A stretch of 64,000 nucleotides of DNA, from positions 1-64,000 of the forward strand of contig NZ_BKAU01000003.1 in assembly GCF_007992715.1 (NCBI RefSeq), written 5' to 3'. This stretch comes from Chitinophaga cymbidii (GTDB lineage Bacteria > Bacteroidota > Bacteroidia > Chitinophagales > Chitinophagaceae). Below are positions 63,227 to 64,000 of the stretch, piece after piece (the first letter of the stretch is position 1; each line of letters begins with the position of its first letter). The notes beneath the pieces were generated by a model. The model saw nothing but the letters and a program-made list of their open reading frames with translations. It was not told the DNA's origin and did no database searches. The translations under genes and the position numbers were made by a program.

Positions 63227-64000
63227 ATGAAGTATATATCTTTGAATATATGGCTCCTGGCCGGTGCATCCCTGCTTTTCAGCGCATGTAACAGCGACCT
63301 GCTGGACCAGAACAACCCGGATGCCATCACATCAATAGACCTGTGGAAAGATCCCAAGCTCATCAGCCTGTACCTGAATACGATCTATGGCGACCGGCCC
63401 GGCTGGAATTATAACTTCTACGATAATATAGCCGACGATTCCAGGAGCAACTGGACCGGCAATGAGCCCAATAATCATATTTACGATCAGTGGGTGGATG
63501 GAGATGTAGGTGGATATACCGCTTATTGGAAGTATGAAGAGGTAGTGCGGATCAACGACTTCCTGGCTAACATTGATGGCGCGCAGATGGACGATGCCAC
63601 TAAAACCCGTTATAAAGGCGAAGCCCGGTTCATGCGGGCATTTCTGTACTTTGAAATGGTGCAGCGCTATGGCGGTGTGCCGATCATTACCAAAGTGCAG
63701 CATATTACAGACGATTTGAGCGTTCCGAGGAACAGCCTGAACGATTGTTTCAGGTTTATCATTGCCGAGCTGGATCAGGCCGCCACCGAGCTGCCGCCGG
63801 ATGCGCCCCGTGGCAGGGTCAGCAGCGGAGCGGCCCTGGCGCTAAAAGGCAGAGTGGCCTTATACTGGGCCAGCCCTCAATATCTCACCACGGATGATAA
63901 TGCCTTGTATAAGGATATTGAAACCATTCATTCCAACACGCAGGGCGCCGGAGCGGCGGAACGCTGGAAGGCCGCGGCAGATGCCAACCAGGCAGTGATA
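63227..64000 (+). CDS. SusD/RagB lipoprotein, locus 2 (cut by window end)
   Basis: The first 258 codons of a SusD-family protein; the frame is open at the window edge, so the protein is partial. It starts MKYISLNIWLLAGASLLFSAC, with the lipobox ending at Cys21, followed by NSDLLDQNNP. The family segment GEARFMRAFLYFEMVQRYGGVPIIT is clear at about 130-155. It follows the second SusC by 12 bases and should form a transport complex with it. Confidence 0.92.
   Translation, partial: MKYISLNIWLLAGASLLFSACNSDLLDQNNPDAITSIDLWKDPKLISLYLNTIYGDRPGWNYNFYDNIADDSRSNWTGNEPNNHIYDQWVDGDVGGYTAYWKYEEVVRINDFLANIDGAQMDDATKTRYKGEARFMRAFLYFEMVQRYGGVPIITKVQHITDDLSVPRNSLNDCFRFIIAELDQAATELPPDAPRGRVSSGAALALKGRVALYWASPQYLTTDDNALYKDIETIHSNTQGAGAAERWKAAADANQAVI

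Overview
The window is chromosomal DNA from a Bacteroidota bacterium, most likely a member of Chitinophagaceae close to Chitinophaga. The signs are SusC/SusD pairs preceded by ECF sigma/FecR pairs, DUF4249 and OstA-like proteins, a putative LptD with a long N-terminal linker, an alternate GlmU-like protein, and SusC leaders that begin well upstream of the signal peptide. Several promoters fit the Bacteroidota form (TTG, about 18-21 bp, then TAnnTTTG), and Shine-Dalgarno sequences are mostly absent. The family assignment is inferred from gene content, not from a marker-gene search.

Layout. 1-4.3 kb: housekeeping genes on the minus strand (acylphosphatase, 2'-5' RNA ligase-like protein, tpiA, GlmU-like protein, ribosomal protein L31 type B, YajQ). 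4.3-7.1 kb: a blaI-blaR1 operon with two visible operator dyads on its promoter; this BlaR1 carries a proline-rich linker and eight 16-residue repeats in place of a penicillin sensor. 7.2-11.3 kb: a TonB receptor, DUF4249 lipoprotein and small outer-membrane protein operon, followed by a PchR-like AraC regulator whose direct repeats end at its start codon. 12.7-13.1 kb: a gap holding six copies of an 11-bp repeat. 13.1-26.8 kb: membrane pyrophosphatase, NAD(P)HX repair enzyme, two barrel proteins, NhaA, and an envelope cluster (OstA-like, MCE/MlaD, amidase) divergent from lptD. 26.9-30.5 kb: barrel protein, tRNA-Arg(UCU), ung, plsC, a VOC protein and an AraC regulator.

30.5-42.1 kb is the first glycan locus: ECF sigma factor, FecR, SusC with a STN signalling domain, SusD, a Tat-exported Gfo/Idh/MocA oxidoreductase, and a large exported protein joining HEAT-like repeats to two DUF1080 (3-keto-disaccharide hydrolase family) domains. 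It contains no ordinary glycoside hydrolase, so an oxidative 3-keto-sugar route is the best reading. 42.1-46.7 kb: a small membrane protein, a decayed HigA antitoxin tail, lipoprotein MsrA, a MutS2 lacking the Smr domain, and an AraC regulator. 47.0-52.9 kb: a tripartite RND efflux operon with its terminator.

53.1-64.0 kb is the second glycan locus: ECF sigma factor with a clear promoter, FecR, SusC with STN, a discoidin-domain protein, a PKD lipoprotein, a second related SusC without STN, and a SusD cut by the window end. In both loci the expected circuit is substrate-loaded SusC, then FecR, then sigma factor, then sus transcription. A hairpin lies between fecR and susC in each. No CRISPR array, insertion sequence, prophage or rRNA was seen.
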